Source: an uncultured Chloroflexales bacterium (GTDB lineage: Bacteria > Chloroflexota > Chloroflexia > Chloroflexales > Chloroflexaceae). From it: a stretch of 54,887 bases of DNA. Where the stretch lies: positions 1 to 54,887 of the forward strand of contig CAKZSI010000042.1 of NCBI GenBank assembly GCA_937918935.1. Reading direction: 5' to 3'. This document shows, piece after piece, positions 42,805-51,206 of the stretch; the first letter of the stretch is position 1; each line of letters begins with the position of its first letter. A model generated the notes under the pieces. The model ran no database searches and was not told the DNA's origin. It saw only the letters and a list, made by a program, of their open reading frames with translations. The translations under genes were made by a program, and so were the position numbers.

Positions 42805-43440
42805 ATGGACGGGCGAGTCTGGGAGGGCGAAGCCCTCCCAACAACATCCTCTCTCAAGCGCGCGTTGCGACGCCAGGCCAGTGCGCGCCGCAACGCAATT
42901 GACGATCACGCCGAGCGCAGCGCGGTGATCTGCGCCCGGCTTGCCGCCCTGCCGATCTTTCAGGCTGCCGCTGCCATCCACTGTTACCTGCCCATTCGCT
43001 CCGAAGTGGACACCCGCTTCCTGATCGACGCTGCACTGGCCGCAGGCAAAGCCGTGGCCGTGCCTGTGGTGACCAACGACCATCACCTCGATCATAGCTG
43101 GATCGACCGGCTTGACACCGAAGCGTTTGTCATCGGTCCCCATGGCACCCTGCAACCGCGCGCCATGCGCCCCGCCGCGCCCGGAAGTTGGGACCTGACC
43201 GTGGCGCCTCTGCTGGCCTTCGACCGCGCCGGCTATCGCCTCGGGTACGGCAAGGGGCACTACGATCGCTTGCTGGCGCAGACGCGCGGCGTGAGCATCG
43301 GGGTGGCCTTCGCTGTCCAGGAAGAGCCCTGCCTTCCGCACGAGACCCATGACGTGCCCCTGGACATCATCGTTACTGAGTACGACATCATTCAGCGACA
43401 CCCCGGTGCGGCTACGGCCCTCCGCGACGGTCAGGGATAG
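42805..43440 (+). CDS. 5-formyltetrahydrofolate cyclo-ligase
   Basis: 211 residues. Family motifs: KRALRRQASARRNAI at the start of the real domain, IHCYLPIRSEVDTR, VPVV, LTVAPLLAFDRAGYRLGYGKGHYDRLLA (ATP and folate site) and PHETHDVPLDIIVTE. It uses ATP to turn 5-formyl-THF to 5,10-methenyl-THF. The first 17 residues (MDGRVWEGEALPTTSS) are extra, and residues 6-12 are encoded by a REP-like palindrome (42821-42839). The insertion evidently kept the frame. The alternative is that translation begins further in. Last gene of the MarR-divergent run. Confidence 0.93.
   Translation: MDGRVWEGEALPTTSSLKRALRRQASARRNAIDDHAERSAVICARLAALPIFQAAAAIHCYLPIRSEVDTRFLIDAALAAGKAVAVPVVTNDHHLDHSWIDRLDTEAFVIGPHGTLQPRAMRPAAPGSWDLTVAPLLAFDRAGYRLGYGKGHYDRLLAQTRGVSIGVAFAVQEEPCLPHETHDVPLDIIVTEYDIIQRHPGAATALRDGQG
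42821..42839. repeat. REP-like part-A palindrome inside the cyclo-ligase gene
   Basis: GGGAGGGC-GAA-GCCCTCCC, a perfect 8-bp inverted repeat, the same unit as at 50451-50469. Confidence 0.85.
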
Positions 43441-43448
43441 ACCTCTAA

Positions 43449-44468
43449 CTACGGCGCCCAGGCCAGGCCCGAGTCGGCGTCAATCCCCAGACCGCTGGTT
43501 AACCGGCGCGATAGACCGGCAGACAGCGCGCCACCGGGTTCTTTCGTGAGTTCGGCGATCCAGAGGTCAAAACCCGGCTCGCCCGGAGCAATCGCCAGAA
43601 ACGCCAGCAGGCGTCCATCAGGTGAGACCACCGGCGCCCGCGCCGCACCCTGATCAGTGAGCCGCACCGGAGCGCCTCCAGTGACGGGGAGCGCAGAGAT
43701 ATCGGTGCGCCCATTCTGGGGCGCGGCAAACACAAGCCAGCCCCCATCAGGCGAGAGGGCCGGATCATAACTGCCCTCGGGCGCCCCTGTGAGCGCCTCG
43801 ACACGCCCGCTGACCAGATCCAGGCGATACAACTCCTGGCGTCCGGTTGGGCCGCTACCGGCAAGGGTAACGATCAGTCCTGTCCCATCGGCAAGAAACA
43901 CGCTGCGCCCCACACTGACCTCACCATCGCCATAGGCCGGCAGCGGCGCGCCAGGGCCCACCGGCAACAGCATCAACTCCAGGGTGGCGTCGGCCAGGGG
44001 ATCGCCGGCGGGTGGCCGGGTCTGCATCGCTACCGCCACACGCATGCCGTCGGGCGACCAGGCAGGGTAAAAGGCCCAGCGACTCTCGGCGACGCGGGCC
44101 AGGCTGTTTGGGGGCGCCTGCGAGCCATTGTCGGTGAGGCGGGTAAGGGGTTGCCCCGTGCCATCGGCCAGCCACACATCGCTGAAGCTGTTGTCGCGCA
44201 CGATGTAGGCGATGCGCTCACCCGCCGGGTCCCAGGCGGGCTGGAAGGCTGCGCCAGCGCCGAGCAACGGCGCGGCCTCGCGCCCACGCCACTGCCAGAT
44301 CACCCCCTGGCGCACGAACAACAACCGGCCGGGCAAAGCATCACCACGCACCGCCGGGTTCGCGCCTGACGCCTCAGGGCTGTCCGCCCCCCTGCTACAA
44401 CCAGCGCTGAATATCGCCAGCGGCAGGATCAGTAAAACCGCCACTATTGTCGTGTACAACCTGTGCAT
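43449..44468 (-). CDS. Lipoprotein with TolB/WD40-like beta-propeller
   Basis: 339 residues. A signal sequence ends in the lipobox FSAGC (Cys near residue 24), so it is lipid-anchored outside the membrane. At least five propeller blades follow, each with the pattern xPAWSPDGxRVAV (PAWDPAGERIAYIV, YPAWSPDGMRVAVAM, DPALSPDGGWLVFAA, APVVSPDGRLLAFLA). These are the DPP6/TolB-type PD40 repeats. Role unknown; such proteins bind other proteins or sugars. It converges with the folate gene with 8 bases between. Confidence 0.85.
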   Translation of the reverse strand: MHRLYTTIVAVLLILPLAIFSAGCSRGADSPEASGANPAVRGDALPGRLLFVRQGVIWQWRGREAAPLLGAGAAFQPAWDPAGERIAYIVRDNSFSDVWLADGTGQPLTRLTDNGSQAPPNSLARVAESRWAFYPAWSPDGMRVAVAMQTRPPAGDPLADATLELMLLPVGPGAPLPAYGDGEVSVGRSVFLADGTGLIVTLAGSGPTGRQELYRLDLVSGRVEALTGAPEGSYDPALSPDGGWLVFAAPQNGRTDISALPVTGGAPVRLTDQGAARAPVVSPDGRLLAFLAIAPGEPGFDLWIAELTKEPGGALSAGLSRRLTSGLGIDADSGLAWAP

Positions 44469-44480
44469 GGGGGAGAGTTT

Positions 44481-44499
44481 GAGAGGGCTGGGCCCTCCC
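44481..44499. repeat. REP-like part-A palindrome, degenerate
   Basis: GAGAGGGCTGGGCCCTCCC, between the lipoprotein start and the lipid kinase end. Confidence 0.55.
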
Positions 44500-44567
44500 A
44501 GGATAACGCTGCTTCGTCCGGTCGTTGAGCGAGAGGGTGCATCGGCTCGCCCCCCGCCCCGTTGCAG

Positions 44568-44600
44568 AGCCGAAGCATCTGCTGCGCCAGCGCTTCGGCC
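44568..44600. repeat. 33-nt hairpin repeat, copy 3
   Basis: AGCCGAAGCA...GCTTCGGCC, the same length as copies 1 and 2. The flank ACAAAGCTCGGAC also resembles ACAAAGCTCAGAC beside copy 1. It lies 21 bases beyond the stop of the lipid kinase gene. Confidence 0.8.
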
Positions 44601-44621
44601 TTACAAAGCTCGGACAGGGTA

Positions 44622-45593
44622 CTAGAAACGACCGGAGCGCCACGCGAGACGACCCCTGCGGCTCGGCGGCGACGCCTCCAGTGCGGGCTTCTGCTGCAGT
44701 AGATCCTCGGGCAAATCTGGCGGCAACAGGGCGCGCAGGGCGCCCGGCGCCACCTCGAAGGTCATCGGCGTGAAGCCGATCGGATCGCCGTCCACCTGGA
44801 CCGGCAAGGGCGGCCTGGCGGCCACCGTGAGCACCCGCACGCGGTAGTACTGGATCTCCGGATCGTGGCCCTGGCGGCGACCAAGAATGGCGAAGAAGCT
44901 GCGCAGGGCGCTGAGACCATTTTCGCCCTTGATAACGCACACGTCAAGCAAGCCGTCATTAATGCAGGCGCGATGGGTGATTTTCACCAATCCACCATAG
45001 AGCTGGGTGTTCCCCACCACTACCATCAACACACGACCACGGAGCGGACGCCCATCGAGCGTCAGGCGCGCCCGGGCCCCACGCACACTGAGCACCTGTT
45101 CGATCCCCCGCCACACGTAGGCCAGGGCGCCAAAGCGACGCTTCTCGGCAGGGCGCACACCGGCAGTGATGGCCGCATCAAAGCCGATGCCCGCCATAAG
45201 CAGGAAATAGCGATTGCCGGCGCGGCCCAGGTCGATCGGGTGGGGCTCCCAGTCAAGGATCGCCGCCGCGGCGGCGCGAGGTTGCAGGGGCAGGCGCAAC
45301 TCGCGCGCCCAGACGTTCATGGTCCCCAGGGGCAGCGGGGCCAGGGCCGTGTGTGAACCGACCAGGCCATTAATCACTTCATTGATTGTGCCATCGCCTC
45401 CGGCGGCCACTACCAGGTCGAAGCCCCGCTCGGCCGCCAGGCGGGCAAGGCGCTGCCCGTCGCCCGCGGCGAGGGTTGGCTGCACTTCAACCTGCCACCC
45501 GGCTTCGCGCCAGACGGCTGCGGCAGCGGCCAGTTCGCTTTCCAGCGCTTCGGCCTGGCCCGCGCTCGGGTTAAACACGAGCATTGTGCGCAT
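44622..45593 (-). CDS. Diacylglycerol kinase family lipid kinase (YegS/DgkB-like)
   Basis: 323 residues from the ATG at 45593 (MRTMLVFNPSAG); a longer open frame upstream is intergenic. The catalytic domain has FNPSAGQAEA, LVVAAGGDGTINEVINGL (the GGDGT nucleotide motif), LAPLPLGTMNVWARELRLP and the NxxxxGFDA motif in LLMAGIGFDAAI. The C-terminal domain is beta-rich (NDGLLDVCVIKG). It phosphorylates diacylglycerol or a related lipid at the membrane. No operon partner. Confidence 0.9.
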   Translation of the reverse strand: MRTMLVFNPSAGQAEALESELAAAAAVWREAGWQVEVQPTLAAGDGQRLARLAAERGFDLVVAAGGDGTINEVINGLVGSHTALAPLPLGTMNVWARELRLPLQPRAAAAAILDWEPHPIDLGRAGNRYFLLMAGIGFDAAITAGVRPAEKRRFGALAYVWRGIEQVLSVRGARARLTLDGRPLRGRVLMVVVGNTQLYGGLVKITHRACINDGLLDVCVIKGENGLSALRSFFAILGRRQGHDPEIQYYRVRVLTVAARPPLPVQVDGDPIGFTPMTFEVAPGALRALLPPDLPEDLLQQKPALEASPPSRRGRLAWRSGRF

Positions 45594-45819
45594 AGTTTCG
45601 CCGTAGAGCCGGAAGAACAACGTGTGGCAGTATACCATACGCTTTCGCCGTTTGTAGCGTTGGGACCTCTCGACGGGTGTGACGTAGCGTCCGCTCCCCC
45701 TCGACTGGCGGCTGATGATCATCGCCGGGCGGACCGTTACGTACCTGTTGGGGACGGTTGGGACGCTGCCTCGCCCTCGAGGCTGGCGCGGCGTTCTCGA
45801 ACCGGCAAGCGCGCGGCCT

Positions 45820-45867
45820 GCCGCATCAGGATGCGCCGCCGGGCCATCTGGCGCATCCTGATGCGGC
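45820..45867. repeat. Perfect 18-bp inverted repeat
   Basis: GCCGCATCAGGATGCGCC (45820-45837) and its exact complement (45850-45867) with a 12-base loop. There is no T run on either side, so it is not a usual terminator. It lies in a 620-base gap between the lipid kinase and recombinase genes that is otherwise without a credible gene. Confidence 0.9.
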
Positions 45868-46083
45868 AAATGCCATCTGTGGGATCATGTGTCCCGCTAC
45901 GAGCCGCGGTTGACACTACCCCACCTTTACGGTACCATACGCCCCATTCCGCACCCCTGGGCGGCCTGTGCCGCCCGCGTGCCGCACTACCGGCACAGGA
46001 TACGGTCTGGCTGCGCAATCGGCTATGTTATAGTTCAGGGGAGGCACGGCGAGCCTTCCCCCTGCCCTGGCCCACGGGAGAGT

Positions 46084-46150
46084 CCGGGAGGCGTGGCCCT
46101 CCTTGACCCTTCCCCCTCTGGCAGTGGCGTGGGGAAACCAGGGTTTCCCC
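46084..46150. repeat. Two-part REP-like element, copy 2
   Basis: Part A, CCGGGAGGCGTGGCCCTCCT (46084-46103), is imperfect. Part B is GGGGAAACC-AG-GGTTTCCCC (46131-46150), a perfect 9-bp inverted repeat. It lies 65 bases before the recombinase start. Confidence 0.75.
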
Positions 46151-46214
46151 GCCTTTCTTACAATTGACTGTCGGCCGTTTTGATCTCATCTCTTAGTGGG
46201 CAAAATAGGAACAT

Positions 46215-47168
46215 ATGCAAGAGCAAGTCGATCAGTTTCTAGAGTACCTGGCGGCGGAGCGTGGCACATCCACTAATACCATCGCCGCCTATCGTACCGA
46301 CCTCGACCAACTCTGCGCCTATCTGCGCGACCAGAACCTGAACGAGTGGCAAAGCGTCACTTCCGATCACGTGCTGGGCTTCATGTTGTACCTGCGCGAA
46401 CGGCGCTACGCCAATTCAACGATCGCCCGCCGTACCGCGGCGCTAAAGTCGTTCTTCGGCTACCTCACCGAGCAGCATCTCATCGCAAACGACCCCACCC
46501 GGCGCATCGACTCACCCCGGGTGGATCGCTATCCACCCAGGGCCCTATCCCAGCATCAGGTCGACGAATTGCTCGAATTACCCCTGCGCTCTTCCTCACC
46601 TGAGGGCCTCCGGGATAAGGCGATGCTCGAACTCCTCTACGCCACCGGGCTGCGCGTCAGCGAACTGGTGGCGTTAAACGTCTCGGATGTGTTGATCGAG
46701 CAGGGGTCCGTCCGCTGCGCGGGGCGGGCCGGCCGCGAACGGATCCTGCCCCTTGGCGAAACCGCGGTGACCGCTCTTGAGGAATATCTGGACACGGCGC
46801 GGACGCGCCTGCTGCACAATGGCAGCCAGCCGACGGAGGCGCTCTTCCTGAACCATCGCGGCAAGCGGCTCACCCGCCAGGGGCTGTGGCTCATTCTTAA
46901 AGGATATGCCGAAGAGGTGGGGCTCCACGATCTTACCCCCCATACCCTCCGCCATTCCTTTGCGGCTCACCTGCTCGAAAACGGCGCCGAACTGCGCGAG
47001 GTGCAGGAACGCCTTGGTCATGCTTCACTCTCCACTACCCAGATCTACACCCAGTTGCCCGATGGTTCGCCTACCCAGCGCCGGCCCACGCGGCCAGGCG
47101 AACCCGGCCAACGCAATGGCCAGCACTCCGGGGTGTACGAGGAGGTGCTGGTCGAGGAAGAGGAATAA
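46215..47168 (+). CDS. xerC: Tyrosine site-specific recombinase (XerC/XerD family)
   Basis: 317 residues. The N-terminal SAM-like core-binding domain (1-100) reads VDQFLEYLAAERGTSTNTIAAYRTDL. Catalytic residues: Arg in YATGLRVSELVAL, HTLRHSFAAHLL (His and Arg), LGHASLSTTQIYT (His and the nucleophile Tyr). The strand where family members have GKGxKERxVP reads GRAGRERILP, so the usual catalytic Lys is Arg. A C-terminal tail of about 38 residues is polar then acidic (EEVLVEEEE), longer than in XerC or XerD. Probable role: chromosome dimer resolution. No att site or phage genes are near, which favours a housekeeping Xer over an integrase. Confidence 0.85.
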   Translation: MQEQVDQFLEYLAAERGTSTNTIAAYRTDLDQLCAYLRDQNLNEWQSVTSDHVLGFMLYLRERRYANSTIARRTAALKSFFGYLTEQHLIANDPTRRIDSPRVDRYPPRALSQHQVDELLELPLRSSSPEGLRDKAMLELLYATGLRVSELVALNVSDVLIEQGSVRCAGRAGRERILPLGETAVTALEEYLDTARTRLLHNGSQPTEALFLNHRGKRLTRQGLWLILKGYAEEVGLHDLTPHTLRHSFAAHLLENGAELREVQERLGHASLSTTQIYTQLPDGSPTQRRPTRPGEPGQRNGQHSGVYEEVLVEEEE

Positions 47169-47281
47169 GCGCCCCTCCTGATAATCAGGCTATCCAGTGA
47201 CGTTCCGGTAGGATAAAGCCCTTCCTGAACCTCCCACAGGCCGGGGGGCCGGGAATCGGTGAAATATCGCCTGGCCTGTGG

Positions 47282-47287
47282 TATACT
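47282..47287 (+). promoter_or_regulatory. -10 element of the glycyl-tRNA synthetase leader
   Basis: TATACT, with weak -35 text (GTGAAA at 47259). It begins the T-box leader transcript. Confidence 0.45.
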
Positions 47288-47299
47288 TATGGTATCAAT

Positions 47300-47530
47300 C
47301 TGACGGCAATGATCCGGAGGAGTATCCCGCACGCCGGCATCCAGCGAACCGGGAATGGTGCGAGCCCGGTGGCACGGTGCGGGGGAAAGGCGCCGGGGAG
47401 CCGCTGCTGGAGCGCCCCGCGCTCCTTCTGAATGAGGTGAGCGTGCGCCCGGTGCGCCGCTAACTGGGGTGGAACCGCGCGTCGCTGTGATGCGTCCCCA
47501 GGCGATGGTCAGTCGCCTGGGGTTTCTTAT
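47300..47530 (+). promoter_or_regulatory. T-box leader (tRNA-Gly sensing) of glycyl-tRNA synthetase
   Basis: The T-box core GGGGTGGAACCGCG lies at 47466-47479. Upstream, stem I is visible: CCCGCAC with its partner GTGCGGG, an AGTA-type bulge (GGAGGAGTATC), and a distal hairpin CCGGG..CCCGG enclosing AATGGTGCGAG. GGC at 47371-47373, followed by A, is a plausible specifier for glycine. The attenuator hairpin is CCCCAGGCGA/TCGCCTGGGG (47496-47522), then TTTCTT. Uncharged tRNA-Gly should stabilise the antiterminator and allow synthesis of the synthetase. Confidence 0.88.
47496..47528 (+). terminator. T-box attenuator terminator
   Basis: A perfect 10-bp stem with loop TGGTCAG, then TTTCTT, following the T-box core. 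It forms when tRNA-Gly is charged. Confidence 0.85.
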
Positions 47531-47585
47531 TGCCCCGGGCCAACACGAGCGACCAGCACCGCCACCTGCTCACAGGAGAGATCGT

Positions 47586-49202
47586 ATGACCGCCACGAGC
47601 CTGGATCAAATCGTATCGTTATGTAAACGTCGAGGCTTTGTGTTCCCCGGCAGCGAGATCTACGGGGGGCTTCAGGGGATCTACGACTATGGCCCCATGG
47701 GGGTTGAACTGAAAAACAACCTCATCACTGAATGGTGGCGCGCCAATGTCTACGAGCGCGATGATATGGAGGGCCTCGATGCAGCCATTCTCATGAACCG
47801 CCTGGTGTGGAAATATTCGGGTCACGAAGAGACGTTCAACGACCCGCTGGTAGATTGTCGTGTCTGCAAGAGCCGCTGGCGCGCCGATCATATTCATGGC
47901 CGCTGCCCAAACTGCGGCTCGACCGATCTCACCGAGCCGCGGCCCTTCAATATGATGTTCAGCACGCAGGTCGGCCCTGTGGCCGATAGCGGCGCCCTGG
48001 CCTACCTGCGCCCTGAAACTGCCCAGGGTATCTTCGTCAATTTCGCCAATGTGCTGGCAACCACCAGCCGCAAGCTGCCCTTCGGCATCGCCCAGGTGGG
48101 CAAGGCGTTCCGCAACGAGATCAACCCGCGCAACTTCCTCTTTCGCGTGCGCGAGTTCGAGCAGATGGAGATCGAATACTTCGTGATGCCCGGCACCGAC
48201 GAGGCCTGGCACCAGCAGTGGCTCGAGGATCGCCTGCGCTGGTGGGAAAACGTCGGCGTGCCCCGCGAGCGCATCACCATCTATGATGTGCCCCCCGAGG
48301 AACTGGCCCACTACTCCAAGCGCACCTACGATCTGATGTACCGGTATCCCGACCTTGGCGCCCAGGAGATCGAGGGCATTGCCAACCGTACCGACTACGA
48401 CCTCGGCTCGCATTCGAAGGATCAGGCCAGCCTGAATCTGACCGCGCGCGTGAATCCAAACTCCGACAGTACGGCGCGCCTGACCTACTTCGATCCCGAG
48501 CGCCGGCAACACGTGGTGCCCTACGTGATCGAGCCTTCGGCTGGCGTGGGGCGTGCCATACTGGCGGTGCTCTGCGAGGCCTATGCCGAAGAGATGACCA
48601 AACCGCCGCCCGCAGAGAAGGTGCAGGTCGTGGCCGACGCCCTGAGCGCCTTTCTCAAATCTGTGGGCCGAAGTGAGAAACTCCAGCCTGAGGCGCGTGA
48701 CGCCCTGCTTGCCTATGGCGAGGCCATCGGCAACAACCTGCCTGAGCGTATGCCAGAGGTGGAGCCGCTGCTGGCCATGCCCGGCGCCGACGCCATTGAA
48801 CTGGGCAAGAAGTTGCGCGGCCAGGCCCAACCGCTCATCGACGAGCACTTCCGCACCGTCCTGCGCCTGCGCCCCCGCCTGGCGCCGGTAAAAGTGGCCG
48901 TTTTTCCCCTCAAACGCAACCACGACGCCATGGTCGAAACGGCGCGGCGCATCCGCAGACATCTCCAACTGGAACTCGGCGCGCGGACGGTGTACGATGA
49001 CACCGGTGCTATCGGCAAACTCTACCGCCGCCAGGACGAGATTGGCACGCCCTATTGCATTACGGTGGACTTCGACACCCTCGGCGAGGGCAAGGAGCCG
49101 GCGCTTACTGACACCGTGACGGTGCGCGACCGTGATACCATGACCCAGGAACGTGTGTCCATCGCCGACCTGCCGCTCTACCTGCGCGAGAAGTTACACT
49201 AA
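47586..49202 (+). CDS. glyS: Glycyl-tRNA synthetase (single-chain, class II)
   Basis: 538 residues from ATG 47586 (CAGGAG upstream). Motifs: [22 protein letters not shown] at the start, a zinc-ribbon ([15 protein letters not shown]), [37 protein letters not shown] (motif 2), [25 protein letters not shown] (motif 3) and the anticodon-binding end [12 protein letters not shown]. The dimeric eukaryote/archaea-like type is also used by many bacteria. Between motif 3 and the anticodon domain is an added helical stretch of about 75 residues ([20 protein letters not shown] onwards), not seen in the Thermus type. It is controlled by the T-box leader and is followed 3 bases later by a small gene. Confidence 0.97.
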   Translation: MTATSLDQIVSLCKRRGFVFPGSEIYGGLQGIYDYGPMGVELKNNLITEWWRANVYERDDMEGLDAAILMNRLVWKYSGHEETFNDPLVDCRVCKSRWRADHIHGRCPNCGSTDLTEPRPFNMMFSTQVGPVADSGALAYLRPETAQGIFVNFANVLATTSRKLPFGIAQVGKAFRNEINPRNFLFRVREFEQMEIEYFVMPGTDEAWHQQWLEDRLRWWENVGVPRERITIYDVPPEELAHYSKRTYDLMYRYPDLGAQEIEGIANRTDYDLGSHSKDQASLNLTARVNPNSDSTARLTYFDPERRQHVVPYVIEPSAGVGRAILAVLCEAYAEEMTKPPPAEKVQVVADALSAFLKSVGRSEKLQPEARDALLAYGEAIGNNLPERMPEVEPLLAMPGADAIELGKKLRGQAQPLIDEHFRTVLRLRPRLAPVKVAVFPLKRNHDAMVETARRIRRHLQLELGARTVYDDTGAIGKLYRRQDEIGTPYCITVDFDTLGEGKEPALTDTVTVRDRDTMTQERVSIADLPLYLREKLH

Positions 49203-49205
49203 GAA

Positions 49206-49565
49206 ATGGACGAAGGACGCTTTGCCATTCCCACGCGGATCTACCTCACGGCGACGCAACGGGCCAGACTGCTGCGTTTGCTGGAGCACGCCGATCGCGA
49301 CCTGGACGACCTGTTGAGCGAACTGGTCGTGGCCTACCTGGAGACGCAGGCGGAGCCGCCCTCGCCGCCGCCCGAACCTTCCGATGCGCTCGATGCGGCC
49401 CTGCGCCAACGCAAGGCCGAGTTGCGCCGCCTGCGTCCAAAGCTCCACGATCCCCACAACCCGCCACCGGTCTGGCTTCGGCAAATGGCGGCGGATCTGG
49501 AGCAGGAGATCGCGCGCCTGGAGCGCGAACGCGCCAGCCTGGCCCCGCGCAAGCGCGAGGAATGA
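49206..49565 (+). CDS. Small coiled-coil protein, unknown function
   Basis: 119 residues. The first part (RFAIPTRIYLTATQRARLLR and HADRDLDDLLSELVVAYLE) looks like a short ribbon-helix-helix-like or helical segment; a Pro-rich linker follows (QAEPPSPPPEP). Then comes a long charged helix (LDAALRQRKAELRRLRPKLHD and ADLEQEIARLERERASLAPRK) likely to form a coiled coil. It starts 3 bases after glyS, so it is probably cotranscribed under the T-box. Conserved function unknown to me. Confidence 0.68.
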   Translation: MDEGRFAIPTRIYLTATQRARLLRLLEHADRDLDDLLSELVVAYLETQAEPPSPPPEPSDALDAALRQRKAELRRLRPKLHDPHNPPPVWLRQMAADLEQEIARLERERASLAPRKREE

Positions 49566-49637
49566 GAGCCCGCCAGGCAAGGGGGCGTAACCTCGCAGGG
49601 GCGGCGTTTTCTGACAAGCCCTGTGGTGGCCGCAGCT

Positions 49638-50420
49638 ATGGCAAAAACACGCCTTGACCAACTCCTGGTCGCGCGTGGACTGGCCGAGACGCGCAGCAAG
49701 GCCCAGGCCCTGGTCCTGGCCGGAAGCGTGCGCGTGGCGGGCCAGCCAGCAACCAGACCGGGCATCATGGTAGACGAAGACGCCACGATCGAAGTAACCG
49801 CGGCGCTCCCCTATGTCAGCCGCGGGGGCTACAAACTGGCTCATGCCCTCGACGTCTTTAAACTAAACCCGACAGGGCTGGTAGCGCTCGACGTCGGCGC
49901 TTCCACCGGCGGCTTCACCGACGTCCTGCTCCAGCGGGGCGCCACGCACGTCTACGCCGTGGACGTGGGCTACGGCCTGCTCGACTACCGCCTGCGCTCC
50001 GACCCGCGGGTAACGGTGCTTGAACGGACCAACATTCGCCATCTGCAATCCCTACCCGGTGGGGTCATCGCTGATTGTGCGACCATTGACGTCTCATTTA
50101 TCTCTCTGAAACTGGTGTTGCCCGTGGTGCGCCGGCTCGTAGCCGCAACTGGCTGGATCGTGGCGTTGATCAAGCCGCAATTCGAGGCTGGCCCGGAGCA
50201 GGTGGGCCGCGGCGGGGTCGTGCGCGATCCTGCCGTCCACCGGGCCGTGCTCCGCGAGGTGCTGGTAACGGCCGCGGAACTGTGCCTGCCCCCGTGCGGC
50301 CTGACCCGTTCCCCAATTACCGGACCGGCGGGAAATGTCGAGTTTCTGGCCTGGTTGCAACCCGGCGGTTCGCCGCTCGATGTGGAAACGTTGGTGCGGG
50401 TGGGTATGACAGAAGACTGA
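49638..50420 (+). CDS. tlyA: TlyA-family rRNA 2'-O-methyltransferase
   Basis: 260 residues from ATG 49638 (MAKTRLDQLLVARGL); a GTG-like start 15 bases upstream is less likely. The N-terminal S4 RNA-binding domain (1-60) precedes an FtsJ/RrmJ-like methyltransferase domain: YVSRGGYKLAHALDVF, ALDVGASTGGFTDVLLQRGA (SAM), VYAVDVGYGLLDYRLR, TIDVSFISL and ALIKPQFEAG (Lys and acidic residues of the catalytic tetrad). TlyA methylates 16S and 23S rRNA ribose. It follows the small coiled-coil gene by 72 bases and may belong to the glyS transcript. Confidence 0.93.
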   Translation: MAKTRLDQLLVARGLAETRSKAQALVLAGSVRVAGQPATRPGIMVDEDATIEVTAALPYVSRGGYKLAHALDVFKLNPTGLVALDVGASTGGFTDVLLQRGATHVYAVDVGYGLLDYRLRSDPRVTVLERTNIRHLQSLPGGVIADCATIDVSFISLKLVLPVVRRLVAATGWIVALIKPQFEAGPEQVGRGGVVRDPAVHRAVLREVLVTAAELCLPPCGLTRSPITGPAGNVEFLAWLQPGGSPLDVETLVRVGMTED

Positions 50421-50450
50421 CGTGGAAAGGGGTCTGGGATGGAGGGGTCC

Positions 50451-50509
50451 GGGAGGGCGCAGCCCTCCCACGAAGACCCGTGTTCATGCGGGGGAGACCA
50501 GGTTTCCCC
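50451..50509. repeat. Two-part REP-like element, copy 3
   Basis: Part A GGGAGGGC-GCA-GCCCTCCC (50451-50469, perfect 8-bp repeat); part B GGGGAGACC-A-GGTTTCCCC (50491-50509). It covers the gap between convergent tlyA and the next gene and overlaps the last codons of the latter. Confidence 0.85.
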
Positions 50510-51050
50510 GGGGCCCTGTATCGCTCGCCGGTGCGCCCGGCTGAACCTCGGCGGCGCCGACGAAGGCGGGGCCGGTGTAGACCAGCCGATCGTCCTGCCA
50601 CCGGGCCAGATCCACAGCACACAGCCAGGCCACGATGGTATGCGCACGCCGGCCAGCGGTGCTGGCGGCGAGCGGCGCCAACTGTTGCAACGCCTCGGCC
50701 AACCCCTGCCGATCCAGACCGTCACACGCGCGCAGCCTGGTGATAATCGAGCGGGTCGGCTCACGCTGGAGCAGTAACCGGCGCAGGAAGGTGCGCTGCT
50801 CGACCCGATTGCTGCGAACGAAACTCCGACCGAGGGTGGTGAGTTGCGGCGCTTCTCCGGGTCCGCCTTCGGTCACCAGGCCGAGAATACGCGCCGCCTG
50901 GGTGTAGTAGTGCCCCTGGCGCGGCACCTTCATCCCAATGTAGGCTGCGATCTCCTCAGTACTGTGACGGCCCCGCGCGATCGCCTCGGGCACCCGCGCC
51001 ACATCCCAGAGTTGATCCGCCTGGGGAATATCGGCCGTATCCAGGCTCAT
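50484..51050 (-). CDS. Winged-helix-like protein, unknown function
   Basis: 188 residues from the ATG at 51050 (GGAGG upstream). RHSTEEIAAYIGMKVPRQGHYYTQAARILGLV looks like a helix-turn-helix followed by LTTLGRSFVR, the end of a wing. The PRQGHYYTQAARILGL string is the same pattern as in domains found next to AAA ATPases and restriction-associated proteins. The C-terminal half is helical (GLAEALQQLAPLAASTAGRR) with a second HTH-like segment (AHTIVAWLCAVDLARWQDDRLVYTG). The tail overlaps REP-like part B, so the last residues may come from the repeat. DNA binding is likely; targets are unknown. Confidence 0.68.
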   Translation of the reverse strand: MSLDTADIPQADQLWDVARVPEAIARGRHSTEEIAAYIGMKVPRQGHYYTQAARILGLVTEGGPGEAPQLTTLGRSFVRSNRVEQRTFLRRLLLQREPTRSIITRLRACDGLDRQGLAEALQQLAPLAASTAGRRAHTIVAWLCAVDLARWQDDRLVYTGPAFVGAAEVQPGAPASDTGPRGNLVSPA

Positions 51051-51147
51051 CCCTGCCCTCCCGCGTCGAACGAACATCTGTTTGTATCTTAATCCGCATG
51101 GAGGATTTGTCAAGCCCTGCCTTACACGAGGACAGAACCCCAACGAC

Positions 51148-51180
51148 CACCCCCTCGCGCCCCGGAGGCGCGAGGGGGTG
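51148..51180. terminator. 14-bp hairpin, likely terminator of the secreted-protein gene
   Basis: CACCCCCTCGCGCC and its exact complement with loop CCGGA, 27 bases after the stop of the minus-strand gene. There is no strong T run, so it may be a weak or Rho-independent variant. Confidence 0.6.
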
Positions 51181-51206
51181 CGTTACCGGTTCCGCGCCCG
51201 TTTTCC

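Noticed and set aside
45594-45869. Longer N-terminus of the lipid kinase
   Set aside because: The 92 extra codons are Arg/Pro/Ser-rich intergenic sequence; the family starts at MRTMLVFNPSAG.
46215-47168. Integrase of an integron or phage that would explain the attC-like site
   Set aside because: It lacks the extra helix region typical of integron integrases, has no att site or cassettes nearby, and lies 43 kb from the attC-like site.
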